In this document: positions 1 to 10,700 of the stretch, piece by piece
Numbering within the stretch: position 1 is the stretch's first letter
Layout: each line of letters begins with the position of its first letter
Virus record (IMG/VR): IMGVR_UViG_3300030406_003636
Coordinates: 1 to 63,208 of that record
Length of the DNA: 63,208 bases
Strand: one strand, 5' to 3'
From: a virus
Translations under genes and position numbers: made by a program
Notes under the pieces: generated by a model
Database searches by the model: none
Told to the model about the DNA's origin: nothing
The model's input: only the letters and a program-made list of their open reading frames with translations

Positions 1-177
1 TGTCTTATATGATCCGGTTGAAAACATAGGTGCTACACTAATTAAAGAGGCATCTAAAAATACAGTGAAAGAAGCAGGCGACGGTACTACTACAGCTATC
101 GTGCTTGCTCAATCACTATTAAACAACATAAATAATGATAAAGCTGTTAAAGAAAATAATTGTTCTATTAGAGAAGT
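1..177. repeat. Terminal overlap, left copy (circle closure)
   Basis: Bases 1-177 match 63032-63208 except at position 79 (C here, T in the right copy) and position 152 (G here, C in the right copy). The repeat lies inside one groEL reading frame that is completed only if the two ends are joined. This is what an assembly of a circular or circularly permuted phage genome gives. The unique length is then 63,031 bp. A genuine short direct terminal repeat is possible but less likely, because it would sit inside a gene. Confidence 0.9.
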
Positions 178-1384
178 TAAAGAAGGCGTTAAAACAGGGT
201 TGGTCAAAGTTAATAAATATCTTGATAAGTCCAGTATTGAAGTTAAAGGCGATCTTCTTAAACACGTCAGCTCAATATCTTGCAATAACGATACAGAGCT
301 TGGAAAAATTATATCAGAAGCTTACGAAAAAGTAGGTACTAACGGTGTTGTTTTAATGGAAGAAAGCAATACAGAAGAAACTTACATGGATATTGTTGAC
401 GGTGTGCAAATTGATTGTGGTTTAACATCACCTCATTTTGTTACAGATAAAGAAAAACAACGATGTGAGTTAGATAATCCGTTAGTTTTAATAGTCTCAT
501 CAGAAATACCTAATGTAAGACGTATACAAAACATCTTAGAACACATAATTAAAAACAAAAGATCGTTATTAATTATGGCTCCTGTAGCTCAGCAGTTAAA
601 AACTGCACTATTAATGAATAAAGTTAAGGGAAATATAAATGTTAATATAGTCGACTTGCCAGGATTTGGCAATACTAAGCAAGATACTATAGAAGATCTT
701 GCAATTATAACAGGAGCAAAGGTAATAAACGAAGAATTAGGCGATGATTTAGAATTAATCAAGCCTGATTGTTTAGGAGAAGTAGTAAAATCTGTTACTG
801 ATGACAAAAATACAGTGTTAACTGTTAATATGTCTAAAAATGTGGTTGAAGAACGTATTAATTCTGTAAGAAAACTAATACAAGAAGAGAAAAACGGATT
901 TTTAAAAGAAAAACTACAGCAAAGACTTGCAATTTTAAGTGGATCAGTTGGTATTGTGTTTGTAGGTGCTAACTCTGCGGTTGAATTAAAGGAAAAAAAG
1001 GACAGAGTTGATGATGCGATCTACGCAACTAAGGCAGCTTTGCAAGAAGGTATAGTTTCTGGCGGCGGTATTGCGCTTTTAAACGCAGCAAACACGCTAA
1101 AGCCAGACAATATTGGCGAGAAAATTTTATTTGAAGCTATAAAATCGCCATTTAAAACAATATTAGCCAATGCAGGTATAGAAAATTACAAAATACCTAC
1201 AAAAATTGGCTACGGTTACAACGTAATTACGGGTAAAGTAGTAGATATGGTAGAAACAGGTATCATTGACCCGGTTTTAGTTACAAAAACGGCGTTAAAA
1301 AACGCCATTAGCGTTGTAAATACAATAGTTTCTGCAGATTGTGTAATATCTAACATGAGGTTGATTGATGAGAGCGATAAATAA
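1..1384 (+). CDS. groEL: GroEL chaperonin, 3' portion (5' end at 62832)
   Basis: Group I chaperonin subunit that folds proteins in an ATP-driven double ring, here presumably capsid or tail proteins. Joined to 62832-63031 it gives about 527 residues, close to the family norm of about 545. Visible signatures are the nucleotide-binding GDGTTT near the start of this part, the KDRVDDA..ATKAA segment and the EGIVSGGGIALL motif of the equatorial domain. The Gly-Gly-Met tail common in bacterial GroEL is absent; the protein ends in DESDK. The frame is open from base 2. The stop overlaps the start of a GroES gene, so the two subunits are translationally linked. Identity is certain; use for virion assembly is inferred. 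Confidence 0.96.
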   Translation, partial: VLYDPVENIGATLIKEASKNTVKEAGDGTTTAIVLAQSLLNNINNDKAVKENNCSIREVKEGVKTGLVKVNKYLDKSSIEVKGDLLKHVSSISCNNDTELGKIISEAYEKVGTNGVVLMEESNTEETYMDIVDGVQIDCGLTSPHFVTDKEKQRCELDNPLVLIVSSEIPNVRRIQNILEHIIKNKRSLLIMAPVAQQLKTALLMNKVKGNINVNIVDLPGFGNTKQDTIEDLAIITGAKVINEELGDDLELIKPDCLGEVVKSVTDDKNTVLTVNMSKNVVEERINSVRKLIQEEKNGFLKEKLQQRLAILSGSVGIVFVGANSAVELKEKKDRVDDAIYATKAALQEGIVSGGGIALLNAANTLKPDNIGEKILFEAIKSPFKTILANAGIENYKIPTKIGYGYNVITGKVVDMVETGIIDPVLVTKTALKNAISVVNTIVSADCVISNMRLIDESDK

Positions 1385-1625
1385 TTACCTAGTTGTAGAA
1401 AAAAAGAAAGGTGAACCCCAAAAAGTTGCTGGGTTAATAGTAAATGAAGCAACCGATGTAGATAATAGATACATTAAAGCAACAATAATAACAAAAGGTA
1501 ACTTAGTAGAGGGCGTTGAAACAGGTGATGTTGTGTATTATGATAAACATGCGGGACATGGTATACAATGGGACGATAAACTTTACCACGTTATAAGGGT
1601 TCATGATATTGTTTTAGTCGAATGA
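1368..1625 (+). CDS. groES: GroES co-chaperonin
   Basis: 85-residue cpn10-family protein, the lid that caps GroEL. The N-terminal MRAINNYLVVEK strand, the central GLIV segment and the C-terminal HVIRVHDIVLVE follow the GroES fold, and length is close to the usual 95. An ATG at 1368 is preferred over a TTG three bases upstream. It overlaps the groEL end by 17 bases. Phages usually encode only one of the pair; both are present here, so the phage may assemble its own folding chamber. A second GroES-like gene lies at 15063-15668. Confidence 0.88.
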   Translation: MRAINNYLVVEKKKGEPQKVAGLIVNEATDVDNRYIKATIITKGNLVEGVETGDVVYYDKHAGHGIQWDDKLYHVIRVHDIVLVE

Positions 1626-2062
1626 GACTAAGTGCTTCAGATATACGCGAAGTAAAACTACTTAAGTATTATAGGCTCATTAGAAAATGGGCCTGTAAAA
1701 CTTATAATTTAAAAGATGCAGACTTAGAGCTGCTTATTTATTTAGACTGTAAAAATAGATTTACGCGTAATGAATTTATAGACGGTACGTATACGTACTC
1801 TTGGGACAAACAACGTTGGGAGCGTTTACGTAAAGCAGGTTGGATAGAAGTGTGGAGACATAGAAACAGAACAACTATAAAGTACAGTATATTTAAAACA
1901 TCATTTAAATGTTCTCAGTTAATAAGTAGAATATACCGTATAATGTTAGGTGAAGAAGATTTACCTACATCTAATAGAAGTAAATTTTATAACAACAAAA
2001 CATATACAGATAAAGTCTTCAATAAAGCTATTGATGACATGATAAACGATAACGACAGATAA
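1622..2062 (+). CDS. Winged-helix DNA-binding protein, MarR-like
   Basis: 146 residues, no confident family match by eye. The middle part (about residues 30-90: a helix ending in LIYLDCKNRFTRNEF, then WERLRKAGWIEVWRHR and TTIKYSIF) has the helix-turn-helix plus beta-wing rhythm of MarR-type regulators. It starts 4 bases before the groES stop and its stop overlaps the next ATG, so it sits tightly in the chaperonin-lysis segment. A transcriptional regulator of late genes is a reasonable guess; a structural role cannot be excluded. Confidence 0.5.
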   Translation: MRLSASDIREVKLLKYYRLIRKWACKTYNLKDADLELLIYLDCKNRFTRNEFIDGTYTYSWDKQRWERLRKAGWIEVWRHRNRTTIKYSIFKTSFKCSQLISRIYRIMLGEEDLPTSNRSKFYNNKTYTDKVFNKAIDDMINDNDR

Positions 2063-2388
2063 TGGCATTTAAACTTAAACCAATAAACGAAGTATTAAAA
2101 TTAGATCCTGCATCTAAAAACGGTGAACTAATCAAGTACACTGACAACATGCCTGATAACGTAGCTGGTTACGTTGATATGAACAAAACAATATTTATAA
2201 ATGATAACATGTCTAAAGCAATGAAGCGTAAAGCTTTAAAACATGAGAAGGTACATATTGATCAAATTAAAAAAGGTAGATTAGCTTTTGATGATAATAA
2301 CTATGTCTTTGACGGTAAGGTATATGATATAGATAAACTAGATTTAGAAAGTAAAAAGCTACCGTGGGAAAAAGAAGCATATGAATAA
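2062..2388 (+). CDS. Small zinc-metallopeptidase-like protein (HExxH)
   Basis: 108 residues. It contains ALKHEKVHIDQ at about residues 72-82, an HExxH zinc-binding and catalytic motif followed by Gln, and near the C terminus LPWEKEAYE, which could supply the third ligand glutamate. This spacing resembles small gluzincin-like domains found in phage and bacterial proteins. No signal peptide is seen. It lies between the regulator-like gene and the holin, overlapping both, so a role in lysis or virion maturation is possible. Catalytic activity is inferred only from the motif. Confidence 0.55.
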   Translation: MAFKLKPINEVLKLDPASKNGELIKYTDNMPDNVAGYVDMNKTIFINDNMSKAMKRKALKHEKVHIDQIKKGRLAFDDNNYVFDGKVYDIDKLDLESKKLPWEKEAYE

Positions 2389-2779
2389 GATATTAGGAAA
2401 ATTATTTGGCGGGGCAGCTGGAAGCTTTATAGAAAAAATAGCTAGCGTTGCAGATAAATTTATAACAACAGGTGCAGAGAAGCAAGCGTTTCAAAAAGAA
2501 ATGACAAAGATCTTAATTGACGCTGAAGCTGAAATGCAAAAAAATGTAACAGAAAGATGGAAAGCAGATTTAGAACATGGAAACTGGTTAACGCGTTCGG
2601 TGAGACCGCTTGTACTTGTTTTCCTTATTGTGTCAACTGTCCTCATGGTTTTTGTGGATAGTGGGTCAGTTGATTTTAACGTCGAGCAGAAGTGGACAGA
2701 TCTACTTCAGCTGGTGTTGATCACTGTAATCGGAGCCTATTTCGGCGGTCGTAGTTTTGAAAAGTTTAATAAAAAATAA
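2381..2779 (+). CDS. Holin, three-helix GTA type
   Basis: 132 residues. An amphipathic N-terminal half (GGAAGSFIEKIASVADKFI, charged helix to about residue 65) is followed by the NWLTRSVRPLVLVFLIVSTVLMVF membrane segment and a second hydrophobic segment LLQLVLITVIGAYFGGRSFEK. The W-R-P motif entering the membrane and the G-G-R-S-x-E-K ending are typical of the holin family of gene-transfer agents (3TM_holin). It would make holes in the inner membrane at lysis. It overlaps the upstream gene by 8 bases. Base composition from about 2590 to 2760 is less AT-rich than its surroundings. Confidence 0.75.
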   Translation: MNKILGKLFGGAAGSFIEKIASVADKFITTGAEKQAFQKEMTKILIDAEAEMQKNVTERWKADLEHGNWLTRSVRPLVLVFLIVSTVLMVFVDSGSVDFNVEQKWTDLLQLVLITVIGAYFGGRSFEKFNKK

Positions 2780-2781
2780 AT

Positions 2782-3561
2782 ATGGCTAGAATTAGTACAT
2801 ACCAGAGTGATACCTCTGTAGAAAAAGACGATAAGTTTTTAGGTTCCAATTTTGGTGGTACTACAAAAAACTTTGCTGTACAAGATATAGCTAGGTTTTT
2901 ATCTAACACTAACGCTGTAAATATAGCAGGTCAGTTTACTTATCAGTATAAAGATCAAACGCCTTATGGTAATGGTACTATGCGCGTTAGTTTTTCTAGC
3001 GGCGCTACATTTCAAAATGCTGGATCAATAAAAATAAGTAAATTTATTTACGGCGAAACTGTTAACTCATCTGAAAACATATTAGACGTATTAAGTAACA
3101 GACAAATATTAATAACAGAAATAGGTGATCAAGATAATTATGGTGTATACAACACTGCAACATTAACACAAGATAGTTCTGAAACAGATTTTTATAATCT
3201 GTCTTTATCTACACCAACAAAGTTCAATGGATCATTTACAAATGAAAAATTTTATGCAATAATATCTATTGGTGATGGTAGTGCAGGCGCGGATAAACAC
3301 GCAGCGTTAACATTTACATCAAGCAGCTTTGCTAGCACAACAGATTCAGATGGCAACGTTACGCACTTAACTGAAAGCATTAATGGTTCTACTATGAAGT
3401 ATGTAGACTTTCAACACGATTTAGCTAAGAGACCTAGTATAACTGTGGCAGAATCAGGATCACCAGAACAAGTGGCACACGTGCCTGTTAAATATATAAA
3501 CGATAATAAAGTAAGGGTTTACTTTACTGGAACAACTAGCGGAAAAATATACGCGAACTAA
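2782..3561 (+). CDS. Virion structural protein, tail-fibre associated
   Basis: 259 residues, rich in Ser, Thr, Gly and Asn with beta-strand periodicity and no membrane segment. The N-terminal MARISTYQSDTSVEKDDKFLGSNFGG is a phrase seen in marine phage fibre or adaptor proteins. The C-terminal third (FQHDLAKRPSITVAESGSPEQVAHVPVKYINDNKVRVYF) resembles fibre-end modules that mention the expected value of an adjacent strand. It precedes two fibre genes in the same direction. Role in the host-recognition apparatus is inferred from context. Confidence 0.6.
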   Translation: MARISTYQSDTSVEKDDKFLGSNFGGTTKNFAVQDIARFLSNTNAVNIAGQFTYQYKDQTPYGNGTMRVSFSSGATFQNAGSIKISKFIYGETVNSSENILDVLSNRQILITEIGDQDNYGVYNTATLTQDSSETDFYNLSLSTPTKFNGSFTNEKFYAIISIGDGSAGADKHAALTFTSSSFASTTDSDGNVTHLTESINGSTMKYVDFQHDLAKRPSITVAESGSPEQVAHVPVKYINDNKVRVYFTGTTSGKIYAN

Positions 3562-3590
3562 GAAATTAAAAATTATAAACAACTACAACT

Positions 3591-4682
3591 ATGGCAATAC
3601 CGTTTCTTTCAAATATTGATATGAATAAAAACGAGATACAAAATCTCGTTCTTCATTCGCAAACATCAGACCCAACTGGATCAGAAGGTCAAATTTATTA
3701 TAATTCTAATACAAATAAAGTATTAGTACACAATGGCAGTAGCTTCATAAACATTAGTGGAGATATAGCTAGTGTAACATTAACAGGTGGCGATGGTGTT
3801 TCAATACCATCACAGCCTACTGATTCAGATGGTAACTATACAGCTACAATAAATGCAGACTTAAAAGCCAATGGTGGTCTTGTAATTGAGTCAGCAAAAA
3901 TTGCCGTAGATTTAGGTGCATCATCAATAACAGGAACATTAGCAGTTGCTGATGGTGGTACTGGTGTAACTTCAAAAACTGGTACAGGAAGTGTAGTGCT
4001 TTCTAACTCACCTACATTAGTAACGCCAGCGTTAGGTACACCAAGCGCATTAGTAGGAACAAACATTACTGGAACTGCTGCTAGTTTAACAGCTGGTAAA
4101 GTCACTGTAACAGAAACAACATCAGGTTCTGGAGATTTTAATATAGTTTACCATGATGGTAGTAATGGTTTACTTGATGAAGAAGCTAGTACGTTCTTTT
4201 ATACGCCATCTACAGAAACATTAACCGTTAAAAATCTTAATGTAACAGTTAAAACAACACAAAAAGATGTTGAAGTAATTAACACTTCTGGTGGTATAAT
4301 TTTTGAAGGTGATACAAATGATGATCACGAGACAACGTTAGATGTTATAAATCCAACTGCAGATAGAACAATTAATTTACCAAATAAAAGTGGTACTGTA
4401 GCGATGACCAGTGATTTAGTTGCTAATGAAAAAGTAACTAAATTATTATCAGGTGACGGTTCAAATACAACTTATACAATAGATCACGGCTTTGGAACAA
4501 ACCACGTTATGACTCAAGTGCTTCATTATGGTAATGCGGGAAGTGGAGCTACTTATGATGTTGTTTATGTCGAAGTACAAGCCGGTAGTGATACTGATAA
4601 AATAGATGTAATATTTGGAACCGCTCCAACTACAAGTGAAGATTATCTTGTATTAGTTAGCAAGTTCCCTGCTGCATCTTAA
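3591..4682 (+). CDS. Tail fibre protein
   Basis: 363 residues. An N-terminal attachment-like segment is followed by low-complexity beta repeats with the GTLAVADGGTGVTSKTGTGS and LVTPALGTPSALVGTNITGTAASL phrases that recur in fibres of cyanophages and other marine phages. The C terminus (LLSGDGSNTTYTIDHGFGTNHVMTQVLHYGN) is a typical receptor-facing domain that ends such fibres. It starts after a short A-rich leader without a Shine-Dalgarno sequence. Likely forms a trimeric fibre contacting the cell surface. Confidence 0.75.
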   Translation: MAIPFLSNIDMNKNEIQNLVLHSQTSDPTGSEGQIYYNSNTNKVLVHNGSSFINISGDIASVTLTGGDGVSIPSQPTDSDGNYTATINADLKANGGLVIESAKIAVDLGASSITGTLAVADGGTGVTSKTGTGSVVLSNSPTLVTPALGTPSALVGTNITGTAASLTAGKVTVTETTSGSGDFNIVYHDGSNGLLDEEASTFFYTPSTETLTVKNLNVTVKTTQKDVEVINTSGGIIFEGDTNDDHETTLDVINPTADRTINLPNKSGTVAMTSDLVANEKVTKLLSGDGSNTTYTIDHGFGTNHVMTQVLHYGNAGSGATYDVVYVEVQAGSDTDKIDVIFGTAPTTSEDYLVLVSKFPAAS

Positions 4683-4703
4683 TAGACAAAACTAAAATAA
4701 AAT

Positions 4704-7700
4704 ATGGCACAAAATTTCTTATCCGATATTAAGCTTGGAGACAATATCTATATACGCCTTGGCGATGCCACTGATGGTGATCTTCAATTATATCATGGTG
4801 GTTTGCATAGTTTTATTGATAATCAAACTGGCAATTTATATATAAGAAATTTTTCAGATGATAAAAACATACATTTTCAGACAGACGATGGTAGTGGTGC
4901 TGTAACTGATTATATAGTTATACATGGCCAAGAAAACATCGTAAAATTCCAAGAACATAGTAGACACTTAGATAATAAAGAGGCAAGATTTGGTACAGGC
5001 TCAGACCTAAAAATATATCATGAAAACTCAACTGGTCATAGTTATATAAAAGAAGCAGGAACCGGTGATTTAAGAGTTTTAACTTCACGATTTGTTCTTA
5101 ATAATGCAGCGGATACTGAAAATATGTTCAGAGCAACACAAAATGGTGCTGTAGAACTTTATTACGATGCGGTTAAGCAGCTAGAGACAGACACTAATGG
5201 TGTAGAAATTATTAATAACTTAGGTGTCGGAAGATTTCCTAGTCCTATTTATGGTATATATCAAGAATTTAATTCAACAGACGCTAATCAAGATAACAAG
5301 TTTGCATATTTTATTGATGGAAACTTTAGTGGCGCTGATAACACAGATGGTGATAGAGAACAAGGTGGTATAAGAATAGATATAGATTCTTCAGCGGATG
5401 GAGATGCTAGTGATGAACATAGGTTGTATGGTATATGGACGGATGTTAGGTTTACAGGTTACTCTGACTTAGTAAGAGCTGGATATTTTTATGCAGAAAA
5501 TAATAATTCTACAGGCTCAGAGAAACAACAAGAAACTGTTGGTGTATATGCCTCCGCGGTTGGCGATGGAACAAATACCAACGCTGGAACAAATAATTTA
5601 AAAGCTGTACAGGGTCAAGCGTCAGTTCAAAATGTTGGCTATGTAGGCGCGTCTTATGGAGGGTTTTTTCAAAGTTTTTTAGCAGGAGTAAGAACAGCAG
5701 ACGCTAATAATCTTGTAGGTGTAAGAGGTGAAGTAGAAATAGATTCTTCAAGTAGCATAACACTAGGCAATGCTAGAGCTGTACAAGCTGTAATAGATGT
5801 AGATAATACAACACCTACAATAACAAATTCATTTTTATATCACGGTACATACGAAGGTGATACATCAAGCATCACAAATAGATACGGTCTCTTTATACAA
5901 CATGCAGCAATAAATAGAATAGATGGCACGCTTGGTATAGCTGGTTCTTTACCTGTATCGACAAGTGCTTTAACTATAAAATCAACATCAGCAAGTTCAC
6001 AACAATCAGCAATAGATATTATACAAAATGGTGGTACTAACTCTATTATACGTATGGGTGAAAAATCTACAGATGGTGGTAGGTTTCATATGTTTGATGG
6101 TGGTACAGAAAAAATTGCTTTCTATACAGACGGTACTGATAATCATATTTCTGCTGGAAACTTAGGAATTGGAACGGAAAACCCTGCGAGACCTTTAGAA
6201 GTAAATTCAAGTCAAATTTCCGCAAGGTTTACATCATCATCTATTGATTCACAAATAGAATTAGTTGATAGTGGTGGTACAGCAGTTCTTGGTAGCTCTA
6301 GTGGTGCTTTTTTAGTACAAACTGGTAGCCAAACAAGGTTAACTATATCGACTAGTGGCAATGCAACGTTTGCAGGAACAGTAACAGCTAATGGTACTAC
6401 ACTAACTGGCAACACTGGTACAGTAACAGGTACTGGTACTAACAATAGAATAGCTATTTGGAATGGTACAACAGCAATAGACTCTGATTCAGATTTTTAT
6501 GTGGATGGTGATACAATATTTACTACAAATTTAGAAGCCTCTGGAAATGTAGTTGTTGCTGGTAATTTACAAGTTAATGGAACTACAACTACAGTTAATC
6601 AAACGAACTTAGATGTAGCAGATAATATTATAGGTTTAAATAGAGGTTTAACTGGCACTAATGCTAACGACTCTGGTATTATAATTGAAAGAGGTTCAAG
6701 TGGTGATAACGCTGCTTTTGTTTGGGATGAGTCAATAGGATATTTTTCTTTTGGTACTACACAAAAAACACCATCTGCTACAGGAGCTGTAGCTAACGAA
6801 TCTGACTGGACTTGGAAACCTATTAAAGCAAGCGGTGCTGTTTTTACAGGAAGTATAACATCTGGCGCAATAACAGCAAGTGGTGATATAACCTTAGATG
6901 ATAATTCTGGAGCATCTCCATCACTATATCTTTATAATGGTGATAATAATTATTGGAGAATATTTAATGGTAGTAGTTTAGATTTAACATTTAGAGTTGG
7001 TACTGTTACAAAGTTTAGCATTGATTCTTCTGGTGATGCAACTTTAAGCGATGGTACAGCTAAAAAACTTTCCATATTAGCATCTACACACGACACAAAT
7101 ACAGCAAATACAGCAACATTAGAATTAGGATACGGACACTCTGGTGGCACTGGCGTTGGTAATATAGTATTAACAGAAGATGCTAACAATAGTTTTGGCG
7201 CAGATATGACGTTTGGTGTACCTCACAATAATGGTAGTGGTGGTAGTTCAACAAGAACAGCATTAACTTTAGATGGTGGTACTTTAGCAGCAACTTTTGA
7301 AGGTAAAGTACAGTTAAACCAGGTGCCCGGAGCGTTTACACTAAATGAAAATACAGGTGTAAAACTTGCTATTGTAGGAGATGGCGGTGATAATAATGAT
7401 GGTTTAATCATAACAAGAGCCAGGGGTAATCAAAACCAATTAGACCAGTTTATAAATATATACAACGATGGTACTTCAACATTTGTAACTTCAGGAGGTA
7501 CTTCAGCTCATGGTACTTTTGATTTTAGATCTACTACAGATAAAGGTGATACTTCTGTAAGTAGGTTGTCAATTAATGCTTCTGGAAATGCAACTTTTGC
7601 AAACCTTGTAACTTTAGGACCAGGAACAACAGGTTCTCCTTATGATTCAACAACATTTTTACATGTTAAAGGTACTACAAGATCAATTGTACAACAATCA

Positions 7701-10700
7701 AGTACAACTGATGCTTATTATATGTTTGGTGATGCTGCAGCTAATAACGTCGGTTGGTTTGGTTATAACCACACATCTGGCAACGCAAATATACAAGCTG
7801 AAAATACTATAACTTTATATAAACCAACAAATGTAGTTGGTACTTTTGCAGCTAGCGATGACTTTACTCTTGATAATTCTTCGCCAGAAATGTATTTTAA
7901 AACTGGGTCTACTCACTATAACTGGATGATAGCAGCTCAAGAAAACGTAGATACAGCTTTAGAATTTACACCATCTAATGCAGTTGGTGCTACTGGAACA
8001 CACGATACTCCAGCTTTAACTTTATATGCTAATAGAAACGCAACTTTTGCAGGGGATGTAAGAATAAATGGTAATGACTTAGAATTTAATGGTGCCGCTG
8101 CAAAAATATCAGGTACTAGCGGTGGTCAAATAAGTTTAAATTATAACACAACTTCAAATCAACCTTTAATTTGGTATGGTGGTGGTACATCAGAACAGTT
8201 TAAAGTTACAAACGCAGGTGTTGCAACTTTTGCAGGTGATGTAACAGCAACTGGCAATACACGGTTCATAAAAATAATTAATAATGCTAGTACTCCTGCA
8301 ACTGCTATACAATTAGCATCAGATAGTACGGGTGATGGTCAATTAAGGGTAAATGACAGCACTGGTACAACAAAGATATTTTTCTACGGTGAGGCTAATA
8401 ATGATAGTTATATAAATAACGGAGGAAATTTAGGATTAGGCACAAATCAACCACTAACCAATGCTGCTTATAATAAACTTTTACATATACACTCAAGTGG
8501 TGGTTTAGGTTCAGTTTTAAAATTAACTGATACAACTACTGGGGCTGCTGCCGCAGATGGTTTAGAAATAATTCAATATGCAGCTGATAGTTATTTATTA
8601 AACAGAGAAGATGGTGATATAAAATTTTATACAAATGGTAGTTTTAGAGGTCAATTTGATAATAGTGGTATTTTTGAAATAGAAAATGCTACCGCCTCTG
8701 GCACAGCTATGTACATTAAAAATACGACTAATTCAGTTGCAAATACAAAAACACTTATTGATTTTAGAGCACAAGCTAGTGATAATAGTCCTTTCTATGT
8801 GTCGGGTCAGATGGGTAGTAAAGCAGAAGGAACCTGGACAAGTACAAGTAGCACAAGAGACGCATCATTAATATTTAACACTGTATTAAATGGTAATAAT
8901 GAACTTGCGTTAACATTAGCAAGTGATAAATCAGCAACTTTTGCAGGTAGTGTTACATCTACGTCACTTGCTACAACTGGTAGCACAGGAACTTTAAATT
9001 TATCTGCGCTAACTAACGTAATTACTATACCAAGTTTGCAAGATAATGGAACGTTTTTAAGTATAACACAAACTGGTAATGAACAGTGGTTATTTAAATG
9101 TGAGTCAATAGGTGGTGGTACAAAAGATTATGTTACTATAGGAGCATCAGGCGCCGCTGGTCAATTCCGTGTACATGAAGATGGTGGTATAAGTGCGCAC
9201 GGTAATTCAGACACAGTGCCAGCAATAGAGATACACTCAGATAATACTCATGGCATGAGAATACTTCATAGAGCTACTGATGGAGATTTTAGTTTTGAAC
9301 GTAGAGTAAGCGGTACAAATACAGAATTTTTAAGAATTGGTAGGTCAACTGGTAACGCGACTTTTGCAAGTGATATTACAGTTAATGGTGGTGATGTAAA
9401 TGTAACAAAACAAAATGATGCTCCAATATTTGTGTTAACGCACGATGGTACAAATCCAGGAACAAGTGATCATCTTTGGCAAATAATGTCCTGGGTAGAT
9501 TACAATGGAACCCATGAAAACTGGGGAAACATAACACATAGAACTACAAGTGATAGTGCAGTAAGAACTGAGTTATTATTTGATGTTAAATCACAAAGTG
9601 GTAATATACAAAATGCTTTAACACTACGAGGTGGTAGTGGAACACCAAACGCAACTTTTGGAGGTGATGTTACTTTAGCTGCTACAAAAAAATTATTTTT
9701 AGACGGTGGTGGTAATACATACATACAAGAAGTCGCTGGTGATGATATTGATATAGTAGCAGGTGGAAATCAATCAATAGAAATTAGAGGTATCAATACA
9801 AATTTTGGAGGTGATGTTACTTTAGCAGGCACAAAAAGTCTTATAACAAATTCAATATTGACAGCAAGTGGTGACTTAGATATCAAAACAGTATTGACCT
9901 CTAGAGATATTAGGATGTACGATGGTAATAATAAAGTTGCCGTTAGGGTTAAAGGTGATGGAACTGGAACAGACTTTAGAAACGCTGACACTAGATTTAT
10001 ATCTTTAAATTATGAAGATAGCGTTAACACTATAAAATCTCACGCAGGTTCACCTAATTTTGGAATTGAATCTTTAAATATAAAAGGTGATGTAATTAGA
10101 TTTTATACTGACTATGATGCTAACGCGTTAAATGGTAATTTAACATTAACTTTAGACAGTAGCCATAATGCTACGTTTACTGGTATTGTAGGTATGGGCA
10201 GCACTGGTATTTATGCAGGCACTAACGCTCAATTAAACTTACCAAGTTATGCTTTAGCCATAAAAAACAACGTATCTGGTAGTGATAATAATTGGAGTTA
10301 TGTAAGAAACACAGCAACTGGTAACCAAGCAAATTTAGAATTTACAACAGGAGTAGGAATATCTTTAACATTAAATCATGATAAATCTGCAACTTTTGCT
10401 GGTAATATACAAGCAGATTATCAATTATTAGGTAGAGCTTTTAGAGGCGCTAATAGAGGTGAATTACATCTTAATGGAACTGGCACTGATGATGTTGCTG
10501 AAATATTTTTTGGTCATGGTAGTGGTTACACAGAAAATAATATAAGATGGGCTATAAGTGATAGAGGCACTACAGATGGTAACTTAAAGTTTTATAGAGG
10601 TCCAGCTAATGGTGGTTTTCAAGAACAACTTACGTTACATAAAGATGGTTTAGCAACTTTTGCAGGAGATATAAGTATTCCTGTAGCTAAAAAATTATAT

